Positions 8,547 through 17,274 of a stretch of 64,000 bases of DNA are shown piece by piece. The position numbers and the translations under genes are program-made. The stretch comes from Selenomonadaceae bacterium (GTDB lineage Bacteria; Bacillota; Negativicutes; Selenomonadales; Selenomonadaceae). Position 1 is the first letter of the stretch. Every line of letters starts with the position of its first letter. The notes under the pieces are model-generated. The model saw only the letters and a program-made list of their open reading frames with translations, was not told the DNA's origin and searched no databases. The stretch lies in assembly GCA_017428215.1 (NCBI GenBank), contig JAFRRH010000045.1, positions 1-64,000 of the forward strand, in the 5' to 3' direction.

Positions 8547-8577
8547 GCTAACTGCAAGCCCTCGTTCGTAGGGTTTA
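8505..8577 (+). ncRNA. Candidate omega RNA scaffold and right end of the TnpB element
   Basis: The last codons of tnpB and the following 30 nt fold into nested stems. TTGCAGT (8515-8521) pairs with ACTGCAA (8551-8557), enclosing AGCC paired with GGCT. A second hairpin, AAGCCCT with AGGGTTT around CGTTCGT, follows (8556-8576). In known systems the omega RNA overlaps the 3' end of tnpB and its guide begins just past the element's right end, which would be about 8577 here. This is inference from position and folding only. Confidence 0.45.
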
Positions 8578-8626
8578 TGACATAAAATTTGTATAATGCA
8601 TAAAAAATCTTCGGAGGAAATCGTTA

Positions 8627-9109
8627 ATGAAAGTTATCCCGTATGATAAAAAATTTGTCGGCGCGGCTATAAATATCTGGAATGAAATTGTTCGCGAGGG
8701 AATTGCCTTTCCACAAGAAGACGAACTCGACGAAATTTCCGGCGATGAATTTTTTAAATCGCAATCGTTCACTGGCTTAGCTGTTGACAGCGAAGAAATT
8801 TTAGCTCTTTATATTCTTCACCCAAATAACGTCGGGCGGTGCGCTCACATTTGCAACGCTAGCTATGCTGTTCGTTCAGACCTGCGCGGGCGGCATATCG
8901 GCGAATTTATCGTTAAGGATTGCATTGTTAAAGCTCGTGATTTAGGTTTTAGAATTCTCCAATTTAATGCCGTCGTTGCTACTAATGTTCACGCTCGCCA
9001 TTTATATCAACGGCTCGGCTTTAAAGAACTTGGAATTATTCCTGGCGGTTTCCGTATGCCCGACGGCTCGTTTGCAGATATTGTTCCTCAGTTTATTAGC
9101 TTAACTTAG
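8627..9109 (+). CDS. GNAT-family N-acetyltransferase
   Basis: This is a 160-residue single-domain GNAT protein. The acetyl-CoA-binding motif A is represented by RSDLRGRHIGEFIVKDCI (about residues 82-100), and motif B by NAVVATNVHARHLYQRLGF, the typical C-terminal signature in which the Tyr acts as general acid. Substrate cannot be predicted. A TCGGAGG site precedes the ATG, and a TATAAT hexamer at 8592-8597 is a plausible -10 box. The heptose kinase gene begins 12 nt downstream, so it is probably the first gene of the LPS-heptose operon, perhaps only by position. Confidence 0.85.
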   Translation: MKVIPYDKKFVGAAINIWNEIVREGIAFPQEDELDEISGDEFFKSQSFTGLAVDSEEILALYILHPNNVGRCAHICNASYAVRSDLRGRHIGEFIVKDCIVKARDLGFRILQFNAVVATNVHARHLYQRLGFKELGIIPGGFRMPDGSFADIVPQFISLT

Positions 9110-9121
9110 GAGGTCAGCAAA

Positions 9122-10114
9122 GTGCAAGAACTCATTAGCATTACCAATAAGTTTAACGATAAAAAAATTTTGGTCATCGGCGATATTGTGGCTGATGTCT
9201 ACCTTGACGGACGCATTTCGCGCATTTCCCGCGAGGCTCCCGTTTTAATTTTGGAAAAAGCCGGCGAAAAAGTTGTAGCTGGCGGTGCCGCTAATGTCGT
9301 CGCTAATGCCGCTACTCTTGGCGCGGAAGTTTACGCTATCGGTGTTATCGGCGACGATTCCCACGCTGAAAGTCTTCGTAATATCTTTAAGGAACTCGAC
9401 GTTCACATTGAGGGACTTGTCCGCGATAAATCTCGTCCGACTATTTCCAAAACTAGAATCATTGCTGGCGGACGCGCTACTGTAAGTCAACAAATCGTCC
9501 GTATCGATTCTGAATCCAAAGAGCCACTCTCTAAAAAAGTTGAGGCTGAACTTCTTACCAAAATCGATAAAATTCTGCCCAAAGTTGACGGAATAATTAT
9601 GAGCGATTACGGCTCCGGAACTATTACCGCCAATGCTCGTAAACTTATCACTCGCTACGCTGGCAAGAAAAAAATCCCTAATATCGTCGATTCGCGCTAT
9701 AATATCGGCGACTTCGCGGGCGTTGGTTTCATTAAGCAAAATGATTCTGAACTCGGCACATTTGTCGGACACCCGCTTAACGACGTCACAGATTTAATCG
9801 GCGCAGGTACTCAAATCTTAACTAAACTTAACGTTGACGGCGTGTTAATTACTCGCGGCGAATTGGGCATGAGTTTATTTGAACGCAACGGTGCGGCACA
9901 TCACATTCCTGTTAGCGATATGAGCGAAGTTTATGACGTGTCCGGTGCAGGTGATACTTGCGTTGCCGCGTTTCTGCTGGCTTTGACTACAGGCGCACAA
10001 CCTGCTGTCGCCGCTAAGCTCGCAAACTTCGCCGCAGGTATTGCCGTCCGTAAACTCGGCACAAGTACTGTTAGCGCAACTGAATTAATTTCTACTTTGG
10101 AGCGTGCTCGATAA
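9122..10114 (+). CDS. rfaE1: D-glycero-beta-D-manno-heptose-7-phosphate kinase (HldE domain 1)
   Basis: This is a PfkB/ribokinase-family sugar kinase of 330 residues matching the kinase half of HldE. It phosphorylates heptose 7-phosphate at C1 on the way to ADP-heptose, the LPS inner-core sugar. Features include ILVIGDIVADVYLDGRISRISREAPV near the start, GGAANVVANAATLGA, and the C-terminal anion hole and base in VYDVSGAGDTCVA. The start is a GTG, chosen because AGGAGG lies 7 nt upstream. The adenylyltransferase half is a separate gene here, joined by an overlap (TAATG). Confidence 0.94.
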   Translation: MQELISITNKFNDKKILVIGDIVADVYLDGRISRISREAPVLILEKAGEKVVAGGAANVVANAATLGAEVYAIGVIGDDSHAESLRNIFKELDVHIEGLVRDKSRPTISKTRIIAGGRATVSQQIVRIDSESKEPLSKKVEAELLTKIDKILPKVDGIIMSDYGSGTITANARKLITRYAGKKKIPNIVDSRYNIGDFAGVGFIKQNDSELGTFVGHPLNDVTDLIGAGTQILTKLNVDGVLITRGELGMSLFERNGAAHHIPVSDMSEVYDVSGAGDTCVAAFLLALTTGAQPAVAAKLANFAAGIAVRKLGTSTVSATELISTLERAR

Positions 10115-10578
10115 TGCTAATTAATAAAAACGATGCCGCGCAGTTCTGCGAAAATCTTAGACGCGAAAAAAAAATCGTCTTTACGAACGGTTGCTTCGAT
10201 ATTATTCACGCGGGGCACGTCCGTTATCTTACTGCCGCTAAAAATTTCGGCGACGTTTTAATTGTCGGGCTTAATTCTGATAGTTCCGTCCGTCAACTTA
10301 AAGGCGCGTCTCGTCCAATTAATAATCAAGCCGACCGCGCAGAAGTTCTTTTGGCTCTCAAGCCCGTCGACTACGTTATTATCTTCGACGAACTTACCGC
10401 CGAAAATCTTATCTCCAAAGTCAAACCAGACGTTTATGTTAAAGGCGGCGATTATTCTTTAGAAACTTTGCCGGAAGCTAAAATCGTTCAAAGTTACGGC
10501 GGGCGCGTAGAACTTGTTAATCTCGTTGCCGGCAAGTCAACTTCCAATATTATTAAAAAGATTGAGGCTACATTATGA
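10114..10578 (+). CDS. rfaE2: Heptose-1-phosphate adenylyltransferase (HldE domain 2)
   Basis: This 154-residue nucleotidyltransferase of the cytidylyltransferase superfamily converts heptose 1-phosphate to ADP-heptose. VFTNGCFDIIHAGHVRYL carries the HxGH active-site motif, and VKGGDYS and SYGGRVELV are typical of the RfaE C-terminal family. The gene overlaps rfaE1 by 1 nt and the next gene by 4 nt (ATGA), so translation is coupled. Split rfaE genes are known in several Gram-negative lineages. Presence of this pathway argues for a heptose-containing LPS. Confidence 0.95.
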   Translation: MLINKNDAAQFCENLRREKKIVFTNGCFDIIHAGHVRYLTAAKNFGDVLIVGLNSDSSVRQLKGASRPINNQADRAEVLLALKPVDYVIIFDELTAENLISKVKPDVYVKGGDYSLETLPEAKIVQSYGGRVELVNLVAGKSTSNIIKKIEATL

Positions 10579-11603
10579 ACGAAGATTTAAAAAATGTCCT
10601 AATCGTTAAGCTTAGCGCAATGGGCGACGTGATTCACGCCTTGCCCGTAAGCTACGCCATTAAAGAAACTTTCCCCGACGCTAAAGTTACTTGGGTCGTC
10701 GAACCTCCCAGCTTAGATTTGCTTAAAATGAATCCATGCGTCGATAAAATTATTCTCTTCAACAAAAAAAATTTCCGAACGCTTAAGGGCTTTATGAAAG
10801 AATTCTTCCCATTTAAACACGAACTCCAAGAACAAAGTTACGACGCAGTTTTAGACTTGCAAGGGCTTTTTAAATCGGCGGCGATTGCATTCTTTGCTAA
10901 GTCTAATATCAAGCTCGGTATTTGCAATATGCGCGAGATGAGCGATAAAGTTTCTAAACCCGTCATCGGCGAAAATGCGGAAGGTCATATAGTCGAACGC
11001 TATCTGGATACTGCGCGGGCTGTTGGTTGCGTCGTTAATGAAGTCGTTTTTCCTATCCAAGTTCCTCTTGAGCAATGCGATAAAGCTCGCGCCATTATGG
11101 AACATTCCGGCTTGCGCGAAGGCAATCCTTTTGTCGTGTTCGTCGTCGGAGCAAATTGGCCTAACAAACGATGGAAGACCGATTATTTTGCCGAATTGGG
11201 CGACTGGTTTTATCAATTAGCTGTCGTTCCCGTGCTCGTTGGCAACGGCGACCTCGATAATATGCTTGCTAACGAAATATCTTCTAAAATGGAAATTCCG
11301 CCTATTAACCTCGTCAACAAAACTAATATTTATCAACTGGCGCACGTCATACGCAGTTCGCGGTTGGTTATCGGCGGTGATACGGGTCCTGTACATTTGG
11401 GCGCGGCTTTAGGCGTTCGGACTATTATGCTTATGGGTCCAACTAATGTTGAGCGCAATGGTCCTTTTGGACAACTTGAACACGCTATCGAAGTCGAACG
11501 TCCTTGCAAAGGTTGCTGGAAACGCGCCTGCCATAAAAAAGAAATTTGCCTGGAAAAAATTCCCGTTTCTTTTGTCGAAGAGAAAATTAAATCTATGGGC
11601 TAA
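10575..11603 (+). CDS. Glycosyltransferase family 9, LPS heptosyltransferase
   Basis: This 342-residue GT9 protein transfers heptose from ADP-heptose to the LPS inner core on the cytoplasmic face. N-terminal VLIVKLSAMGDVIHALPV is the acceptor-side signature with the catalytic Asp. VFVVGANWPNKRWKTDYFAEL and RLVIGGDTGPVHLGAALGVRTIMLMGPTN form the ADP-heptose-binding C-terminal domain. The final section holds several Cys (CKGCWKRACHKKEIC), common in this family in Negativicutes-like genomes. Overlap with rfaE2 supports heptose as donor. Whether it acts as heptosyltransferase I or II cannot be decided. Confidence 0.9.
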   Translation: MNEDLKNVLIVKLSAMGDVIHALPVSYAIKETFPDAKVTWVVEPPSLDLLKMNPCVDKIILFNKKNFRTLKGFMKEFFPFKHELQEQSYDAVLDLQGLFKSAAIAFFAKSNIKLGICNMREMSDKVSKPVIGENAEGHIVERYLDTARAVGCVVNEVVFPIQVPLEQCDKARAIMEHSGLREGNPFVVFVVGANWPNKRWKTDYFAELGDWFYQLAVVPVLVGNGDLDNMLANEISSKMEIPPINLVNKTNIYQLAHVIRSSRLVIGGDTGPVHLGAALGVRTIMLMGPTNVERNGPFGQLEHAIEVERPCKGCWKRACHKKEICLEKIPVSFVEEKIKSMG

Positions 11604-11614
11604 GGGGGCTACTT

Positions 11615-13600
11615 ATGAAGTTCCTAAAAAGATTTTTCGACGGCATACAGCGCGACGCTAGATTATTCCTCTTTATCCTAATCCTACTGGAAATTTATCG
11701 CGCATTGTTTATCTTAATAATGTCTAGTTATATGAGCGACGACACAGCTACAAGCCAAATCGCGACGGCTCTTTTTGCTGGCTTGCGTCTTAGTTTGAAA
11801 ACCGCCGGCGCAGTTACTTTGTTATCATTTATATTCGTGACAATCGGCGGCTTGCGCTCACGGCTAAGACTGCTTATCGGTATAATCGCATCGTTTATTT
11901 TCTCGTTGCTGTTTATGCTACGCTTTCCTTACTTCCGCAACTTTCAATCGACTTTTGGCTTTGAAGTCGTGCAAGGGCTTAACGACGACCTCTGGTCAAT
12001 TATCGTTACTGCCATTCAAGAATACGGAATTCTCTGGCGGATTATCGTCGCGCTAATTTTAACTATTATTTGTATTGCCGCCCTTAGTCGTCTGCTTATC
12101 ATTAAAACTCGCCCGCTACCCAATCTCGACACTAAGAAAAAAATTGCCGGCTTCAGCGCAGGTTTAATCGTCGCTATATTTTTATTTGGATTGTTTGTTA
12201 GATTCGGCGGCTCTTTTAGTTACGCTAACGGTATTAACTGGGAAAATGCCGGTGTCACGACCGATAATTTTCTTAACGAATGTATCCTCGACGACGCTCA
12301 AGCACTTTATCGCGCTCGTGCTATGGCTAAACGTATGGAGGCTGGCGATATTTACGGCGTTGACCCAAATAATATTCTCGCCGCCGCGCAGATTGTCGCC
12401 ACTAATCACGAACTCACCGAATCAAATCTCGCGCCCTTCCTCGAACGTAAAGCCGACGGGCAACGAATTCCTACGCCTAAACATATTTTTATTATACTCG
12501 GCGAAACTTTTATGCAGTGGCCTATGCTCGGCAAATACGACGAACTTTTAGTCGCTGAAGGTATCAAATCACTCGTCGCCGAAGATAATTGCTATTACTC
12601 TCGAAACTTTATGCCCAATGGCGACTTCACCTCAACCGCGATAACAGGACTAGTTACCGGATTGCCCGACGTTAATATTAAAGTCAATTATCAACCGCGA
12701 ACTTACGATAAACTTTATATAACCGCTATGGCTCCCGCCTTTAAGGAACTCGGTTATACCGTCGATTTCTGGTATGGTGGCATGCCCTCTTGGGATTCGA
12801 TTGCTAAAATGAGTTTGGCGCAGGGCTTTGATAATTTTTATGGTTATCCGGACTTCAACGCGCCTAAGCAAACGACTTGGGGCACTAAGGACGAAAATTT
12901 ATTCAACGCCTTACTTGCTCACCTGCCCGACGAAAATCCTACCGTCCATTTAATTATGACGACGACCAATCACCCGCCCTATAACTTAGACTTAGCCGCA
13001 GAAGGTTACGATATTAACGCCGTGACTGAAGCTCTTAAAAAAATTCCCAGCGTTGACGACGTGAATCAGCTCGCAGTTGAGTTGGGGCATTATTGGTATA
13101 TGGACGAGGTAATTACTAATTTTGTTCGCACCGCCTATCAGAAATATCCGGATAGTATTTTCGTCATAACAGGCGACCATGCTGTTCGTTGCGACCCGTC
13201 AACTCACCCGACACTTTTTGAACATCAAAGCGTTCCTTTTGTACTTTACGGCGCAGGCATTACCAAAGACATTATCCCGCCTGATTCCGTCGGAGATCAT
13301 ATTTCTATCGTGCCAACTCTTATCGAACTTATCGCGCCAAAAGATTTTGCATATTATTCTATTGCGCCGAGCCTTTTCGATAGCGACGGAGTGGGATTTA
13401 ATAATTCAACTTTTCTAACTTCTAAAGTTGCTGGGCTTATCGAATCTGACGTTATCGAACTTTTGCCGCATGTCCCCTCTAACGAACTTAACGACGTGAA
13501 CTTAACTGACGAACGCAACCGCGCCACTAATATTATCGGGGCAATGCGTACTGTCGCCTGGTGGCTTATCATCAACGGACTTTTTATCGGGCAAAACTAA
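11615..13600 (+). CDS. LtaS-family membrane sulfatase-fold transferase (probable phosphoglycerol transferase)
   Basis: The 661-residue protein has about five N-terminal membrane segments (to roughly residue 200) and a large extracytoplasmic alkaline-phosphatase-fold domain. Active-site features fit the LtaS/OpgB/EptA superfamily: IILGETFM with the metal-binding Glu, GDFTSTAITGL with the likely Thr nucleophile, FWYGGMPSWDS, and VITGDHAVR with metal-binding Asp-His. LtaS enzymes move glycerol phosphate from phosphatidylglycerol. It begins 12 nt after the heptosyltransferase, so it may decorate LPS or a periplasmic glycan rather than make lipoteichoic acid. That role is inference. Confidence 0.85.
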   Translation: MKFLKRFFDGIQRDARLFLFILILLEIYRALFILIMSSYMSDDTATSQIATALFAGLRLSLKTAGAVTLLSFIFVTIGGLRSRLRLLIGIIASFIFSLLFMLRFPYFRNFQSTFGFEVVQGLNDDLWSIIVTAIQEYGILWRIIVALILTIICIAALSRLLIIKTRPLPNLDTKKKIAGFSAGLIVAIFLFGLFVRFGGSFSYANGINWENAGVTTDNFLNECILDDAQALYRARAMAKRMEAGDIYGVDPNNILAAAQIVATNHELTESNLAPFLERKADGQRIPTPKHIFIILGETFMQWPMLGKYDELLVAEGIKSLVAEDNCYYSRNFMPNGDFTSTAITGLVTGLPDVNIKVNYQPRTYDKLYITAMAPAFKELGYTVDFWYGGMPSWDSIAKMSLAQGFDNFYGYPDFNAPKQTTWGTKDENLFNALLAHLPDENPTVHLIMTTTNHPPYNLDLAAEGYDINAVTEALKKIPSVDDVNQLAVELGHYWYMDEVITNFVRTAYQKYPDSIFVITGDHAVRCDPSTHPTLFEHQSVPFVLYGAGITKDIIPPDSVGDHISIVPTLIELIAPKDFAYYSIAPSLFDSDGVGFNNSTFLTSKVAGLIESDVIELLPHVPSNELNDVNLTDERNRATNIIGAMRTVAWWLIINGLFIGQN

Positions 13601-13624
13601 AAAATCTTTTCCGATTTACGCAAT

Positions 13625-13662
13625 GAAAAATCCCCTTCCGTTTTTGGGAGGGGAATTTTTTT
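13625..13662 (+). terminator. Terminator after the LPS operon, overlapping a convergent gene end
   Basis: CCCCTTCC (13632-13639) pairs with GGGAGGGG (13646-13653), followed by AATTTTTTTATT. An A-run on the other side lets it serve the convergent minus-strand operon as well. Confidence 0.85.
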
Positions 13663-14227
13663 ATTGGTTAGGTGCCACAGTCAAGACGTTTAAGTTGCCG
13701 TCTTCCGCGATTGAAAATTTCAAGTTATCCTTAACGACACTGCCAGAAGAATTTTCCGCCGTCAACTCGCTCATCAAAGTTTGCGGATTAACTTCGGGCG
13801 CAAGGCTTTTAACAAACGCCGTCATCAGCCAGATTGTAAAAATTGATTCGTCCTTTTCTTCGGGCGTGGTGTAGTAGAGGCTTAACACTTTAAAATTGCC
13901 GTCCGCCGCGCAGTTGCCAATAACCGCAACCCGATAATCGCCAAAAATATTTGCAAAAATGTTGCCGATAACTTTGTAATCTTTAATCAAGAACAGGTGC
14001 TCCATTGCCGAAACGTCGTTGGTAGCCATTGCCTCTTTTAAAATCGGCGTTATCAGTCCGTTGAATTTTTCCTTGAAAGTTTCGACGTTCAGCACAAGTG
14101 TTGATTCGGTTTGCACTTGCTCAACGTCTAAAAACATTTTATCCAGTTGCGTGCGATTGAACGGCAACGCTTCTGCCTGCGCGGCAATTATTAAAAATGC
14201 AATCGCCGTTATTAAAAATTTTTTCAT
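13661..14227 (-). CDS. Exported protein of unknown function
   Basis: This is a 188-residue protein with a clear Sec signal peptide (KKF, a hydrophobic ITAIAFLIIAAQ, then AEALPF), so it is secreted or periplasmic. I do not recognise the mature domain. It is mixed alpha/beta by composition, with no Cys pair or repeats. The ATG at 14227 lies 1 nt after the stop of the acyl-CoA ligase gene, and an AAAGGAATT site fits this start rather than a longer N-terminal form. It is co-transcribed with the ligase. Confidence 0.75.
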   Translation of the reverse strand: MKKFLITAIAFLIIAAQAEALPFNRTQLDKMFLDVEQVQTESTLVLNVETFKEKFNGLITPILKEAMATNDVSAMEHLFLIKDYKVIGNIFANIFGDYRVAVIGNCAADGNFKVLSLYYTTPEEKDESIFTIWLMTAFVKSLAPEVNPQTLMSELTAENSSGSVVKDNLKFSIAEDGNLNVLTVAPNQ

Positions 14228-14228
14228 G

Positions 14229-15689
14229 TCAAATTCCTTTCGACGCGAGGTAATCTTCCAAAATTTTACGCTTGGCAATTTTACCCGTCGAAGTGCGCGG
14301 AATTTCGTCAAGCTTATGAAACTCGCGGGGAATTTTATATAAGGCAAGATTTTTCTGCAGGAATTTTTTCAGCTCGCGAACGTCAACATTTGCGCCGTCT
14401 TGAACGTCGTAGAAACACGCGCCGACTTGCCCGCGCAATTTATCATCAACGCCGATAACCGCCGCGTCTCTAATGCCTTTGAATTGATAAACGACCTCTT
14501 CGACTTCGCGGGGATAGATATTTTCGCCCATGCTGATAATCATTTCTTTGATTCGGCTGACAATGTAATAATAACCGTCCTCATCGACTTTGCCAACGTC
14601 GCCGGTGTGGAGCCAGCCGTCTTTATCGAGAGCCTCCGCCGTAGCTTGAGGATTATTCCAATAACCGAGCATAACTTGCCCGCCGCGTACCAAAACTTCG
14701 CCGACTTCACCTTGAGCAACTTCATTGCCGTCCTCGTCGACCAATCTAACTTCCGTGCCCTCAAGAAGTTTACCACATGAACCTTGACGCTCCTCACCAT
14801 GAGTAGTCAAAAATACTGCTGGCGATGCCTCCGAAAGTCCGTAGCCTTCCGCGATTTTCCTGCCGAATTTTTTATTGAATTCCTCAACAATTTTATCTGG
14901 TAAAGTTGTGCCGCCGCTCATGAAAAATCTAACCGTCTTAAAATCTTCGGGATTAGCAATCGCAGTTATCAATTTAAAAATCGACGGAACAATAATTATA
15001 TCGGTCACTTCTTGTTCGCGAACCATGTCAACCATATCTTTAGGCTTGAAGACGCGCACGACATCAAGTTCCGCGCCGCGATAGAAAGTGTTAAGTACGA
15101 CGCATGTCCAACCAAAGCAATGATACATCGGCAGGACGCAGAGAACTTTGCATTTGCTGTGGCATTTAAAGACTTGACATTGGCGAGTATTGCAGACAAG
15201 ATTTTTATGCGACAGGATTGCGCCTTTAGGATTACCAGTCGTGCCAGAAGTGTAGATTATAACGCAGGGATTATTTTCGTCGAAGTCAGCGGGCAATTCC
15301 GGCGCGTCGGGGAAAATTTTATCGCCAAATGTCGCAATGTCGTGTTGAGTGACGGCAAGTTTTTCCTCGAACATCAACGGCTCATAAGTCAGCAAATGTT
15401 TGACGCCCGCATTTTGTAAAATGTAGGCAGTTTCACGCGGGCTAAGCTGAAAGTTTATCGGAACATTGATTGCGCCCAGCGATGCCATTGCAAAGTAAGT
15501 GTAAACGAATTCCGCGCTGTTGCGTGAAAAAATTCCTACGCGATCGCCCTGCCGAATTCCCAGTTCGTAGAGGTGATTGCGATATTTTTTTATGCCCTGC
15601 TTGAGGTCGGAATAGGTTATCTGCCGCCCCTCGTCAACGATTGCAATATCTTCGCTTTGTCCGCGATTTATAATTTCGTGAACTAACAA
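14229..15689 (-). CDS. AMP-forming acyl-CoA ligase (long-chain fatty-acid type)
   Basis: This 486-residue member of the ANL superfamily activates a carboxylic acid via an acyl-adenylate and thioesterifies it. The P-loop-like motif CVIIYTSGTTGNPKGAILSH (about residue 148), the motif YGLSEASPAVF, the hinge region GWLHTGDVGKVDEDGYYYIV and the C-terminal catalytic Lys in PRTSTGKIAKR are all present. It is somewhat shorter than FadD. The start is a TTG with GGGAGCG upstream. The substrate is probably a fatty acid, but related aryl or medium-chain acids are possible. A glycosyltransferase gene ends 16 nt upstream. Confidence 0.9.
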   Translation of the reverse strand: MLVHEIINRGQSEDIAIVDEGRQITYSDLKQGIKKYRNHLYELGIRQGDRVGIFSRNSAEFVYTYFAMASLGAINVPINFQLSPRETAYILQNAGVKHLLTYEPLMFEEKLAVTQHDIATFGDKIFPDAPELPADFDENNPCVIIYTSGTTGNPKGAILSHKNLVCNTRQCQVFKCHSKCKVLCVLPMYHCFGWTCVVLNTFYRGAELDVVRVFKPKDMVDMVREQEVTDIIIVPSIFKLITAIANPEDFKTVRFFMSGGTTLPDKIVEEFNKKFGRKIAEGYGLSEASPAVFLTTHGEERQGSCGKLLEGTEVRLVDEDGNEVAQGEVGEVLVRGGQVMLGYWNNPQATAEALDKDGWLHTGDVGKVDEDGYYYIVSRIKEMIISMGENIYPREVEEVVYQFKGIRDAAVIGVDDKLRGQVGACFYDVQDGANVDVRELKKFLQKNLALYKIPREFHKLDEIPRTSTGKIAKRKILEDYLASKGI

Positions 15690-15705
15690 ATTTTTTTCGC
15701 TCCCT

Positions 15706-17274
15706 TCATTTATTCGTAAATTCGTCTAAAACTTTAGCCCATTTGCTTGCTACGATATTTGGCGAAAATTTTTCTACGCTACGTGCGCAATTTGCCGACA
15801 ACTTATCACGCAAGCCAGGCTCAGTAAGTATTTTTATAATTCTATCTGCCATTGCCTCAACGTCGCCAAGAGGTACCAAATAACCGTTCACGCCGTCTTC
15901 AATCATGTCGCGTGGTCCGTAGTAGCAATCGAACGAAACCACAGGGCAATTATTTTGCAAACTTTCTTGAACGGCAAGCGAAAAACCTTCCGAATCGCTG
16001 GTACAAATCGACAACGCTACGGAAGAAAATATTTCGGCGACATTCGGGCTAAATCCTTTAAACATAATCGAATTACTTAAATTAAGTTCCGCAATTTTAG
16101 TTTGAAGTTCTTCCTGCAACGGACCCAAGCCATAAAATAAAAGTTGCGCCTGCGGAATTTTATCCACGACAAGTTTAAAGGCGTCGATAGCTTTTGCGTG
16201 TCCTTTAGCGGGAACAATTCGCCCGACCATTACCACAGTAAGCGGATTAAAATTAACTTTGCCAACGTGAACTTCCTGCAGTGCGTGCGGAATTGCGTAC
16301 ACGTTTTGCAAATTATATCTGGTTATTATGTCGTTCCGTTGCTGTTCGGTTAAGGCAATAATGGCGTCGGCTTTAATCTTTTTACTCTCTAAAAACTCGT
16401 AATTATCTTTAACTGGCGACGTTAGTGGCGTTCTATCTCCGTAGACGTGGAAGCCGTGCAACTGGTGAATAACTTTTACGTTGTCGAGATTCGCCGATTT
16501 TAAGTAAGTATAAGTTTTGTGATATTCCGGCGTCCTGTCACCTATCAGAAGATAATTTTTGTCCTTATCGCTGAAAAGTTGCTTGAGCCAATGCAATAAC
16601 GCCTCGTTGCGCCGGTGAAATTTTATTATAATTTTTCCCTGCCGATTTATAAGCTCCATTTTCTCCAGAGAATTTTTGCCACGAACGAATTGATAGGTCT
16701 CATGGATTGCAACTGTGCCGTCCGGTCGATAGTAAAAAATTTCCTTCTCACGCTCGGTTTCGGAATCTAATTCTTGACGGCAACTCAAAAAGCCAAATGT
16801 ATCGTAGCAATCGCGGCGAATTTTTTTGCGCTCCTCGTTAAAAAAATTTATAAAACTTAGCCGTTGAGTTTTGCTCGAAAAGACGCAGTACATTACTAAA
16901 ACGCCGTCTTTCCAAATGCACAAATCATTTCGGATTCGTTCAATGCTCCAGCCTTCGTGCATTGGCTCAATTAAAATTCTGCGCGGCTTCTCGACTTCCC
17001 GATTAATTTCTTGAAAATAATCGTACATGTTCAACACGCGAGCACTTATCTTGTAATCGTCGCAACGCTCAAGTAAATCGTGCTGATATTCATTCGTGAT
17101 TAAAGTTACGTCAATGCCGAGATAATCTTTAAACAATTTTGCTCTGCGAAAAGACGCCAGCTCAATTCCAGCGGTCGTCATTTTAACGGAGCGGAGCATA
17201 AAAAATATATCATTAACGGACAAGAAGATACCAACTTTCTTTACGGTGCCAAAGATTTTCTGTACTTGACGCAC
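15706..17274 (-). CDS. Glycosyltransferase, family 4 (TagE-like)
   Basis: This is a GT-B fold enzyme of about 500 residues. The C-terminal half carries the GT4 pattern: VVMVGRIVPAKGHAKAIDAF, LLFYGLGPLQEEL, and SICTSDSEGFSLAVQESLQN with the donor-binding EGFSLAVQE. The N-terminal half resembles poly(glycerol-phosphate) glucosyltransferases (ELASFRRAKLFKDYLGIDV). The product may be a cell-surface glycan. The GTG at 17274 overlaps the PHP gene by 34 nt and has no good ribosome site. An internal ATG around residue 26 is an alternative start. The acceptor is unknown. Confidence 0.82.
   Translation of the reverse strand: MRQVQKIFGTVKKVGIFLSVNDIFFMLRSVKMTTAGIELASFRRAKLFKDYLGIDVTLITNEYQHDLLERCDDYKISARVLNMYDYFQEINREVEKPRRILIEPMHEGWSIERIRNDLCIWKDGVLVMYCVFSSKTQRLSFINFFNEERKKIRRDCYDTFGFLSCRQELDSETEREKEIFYYRPDGTVAIHETYQFVRGKNSLEKMELINRQGKIIIKFHRRNEALLHWLKQLFSDKDKNYLLIGDRTPEYHKTYTYLKSANLDNVKVIHQLHGFHVYGDRTPLTSPVKDNYEFLESKKIKADAIIALTEQQRNDIITRYNLQNVYAIPHALQEVHVGKVNFNPLTVVMVGRIVPAKGHAKAIDAFKLVVDKIPQAQLLFYGLGPLQEELQTKIAELNLSNSIMFKGFSPNVAEIFSSVALSICTSDSEGFSLAVQESLQNNCPVVSFDCYYGPRDMIEDGVNGYLVPLGDVEAMADRIIKILTEPGLRDKLSANCARSVEKFSPNIVASKWAKVLDEFTNK

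Noticed and set aside
9245..9772. 175-codon minus-strand ORF inside rfaE1
   Set aside because: The plus-strand kinase is certain, and this antisense frame has no family resemblance.
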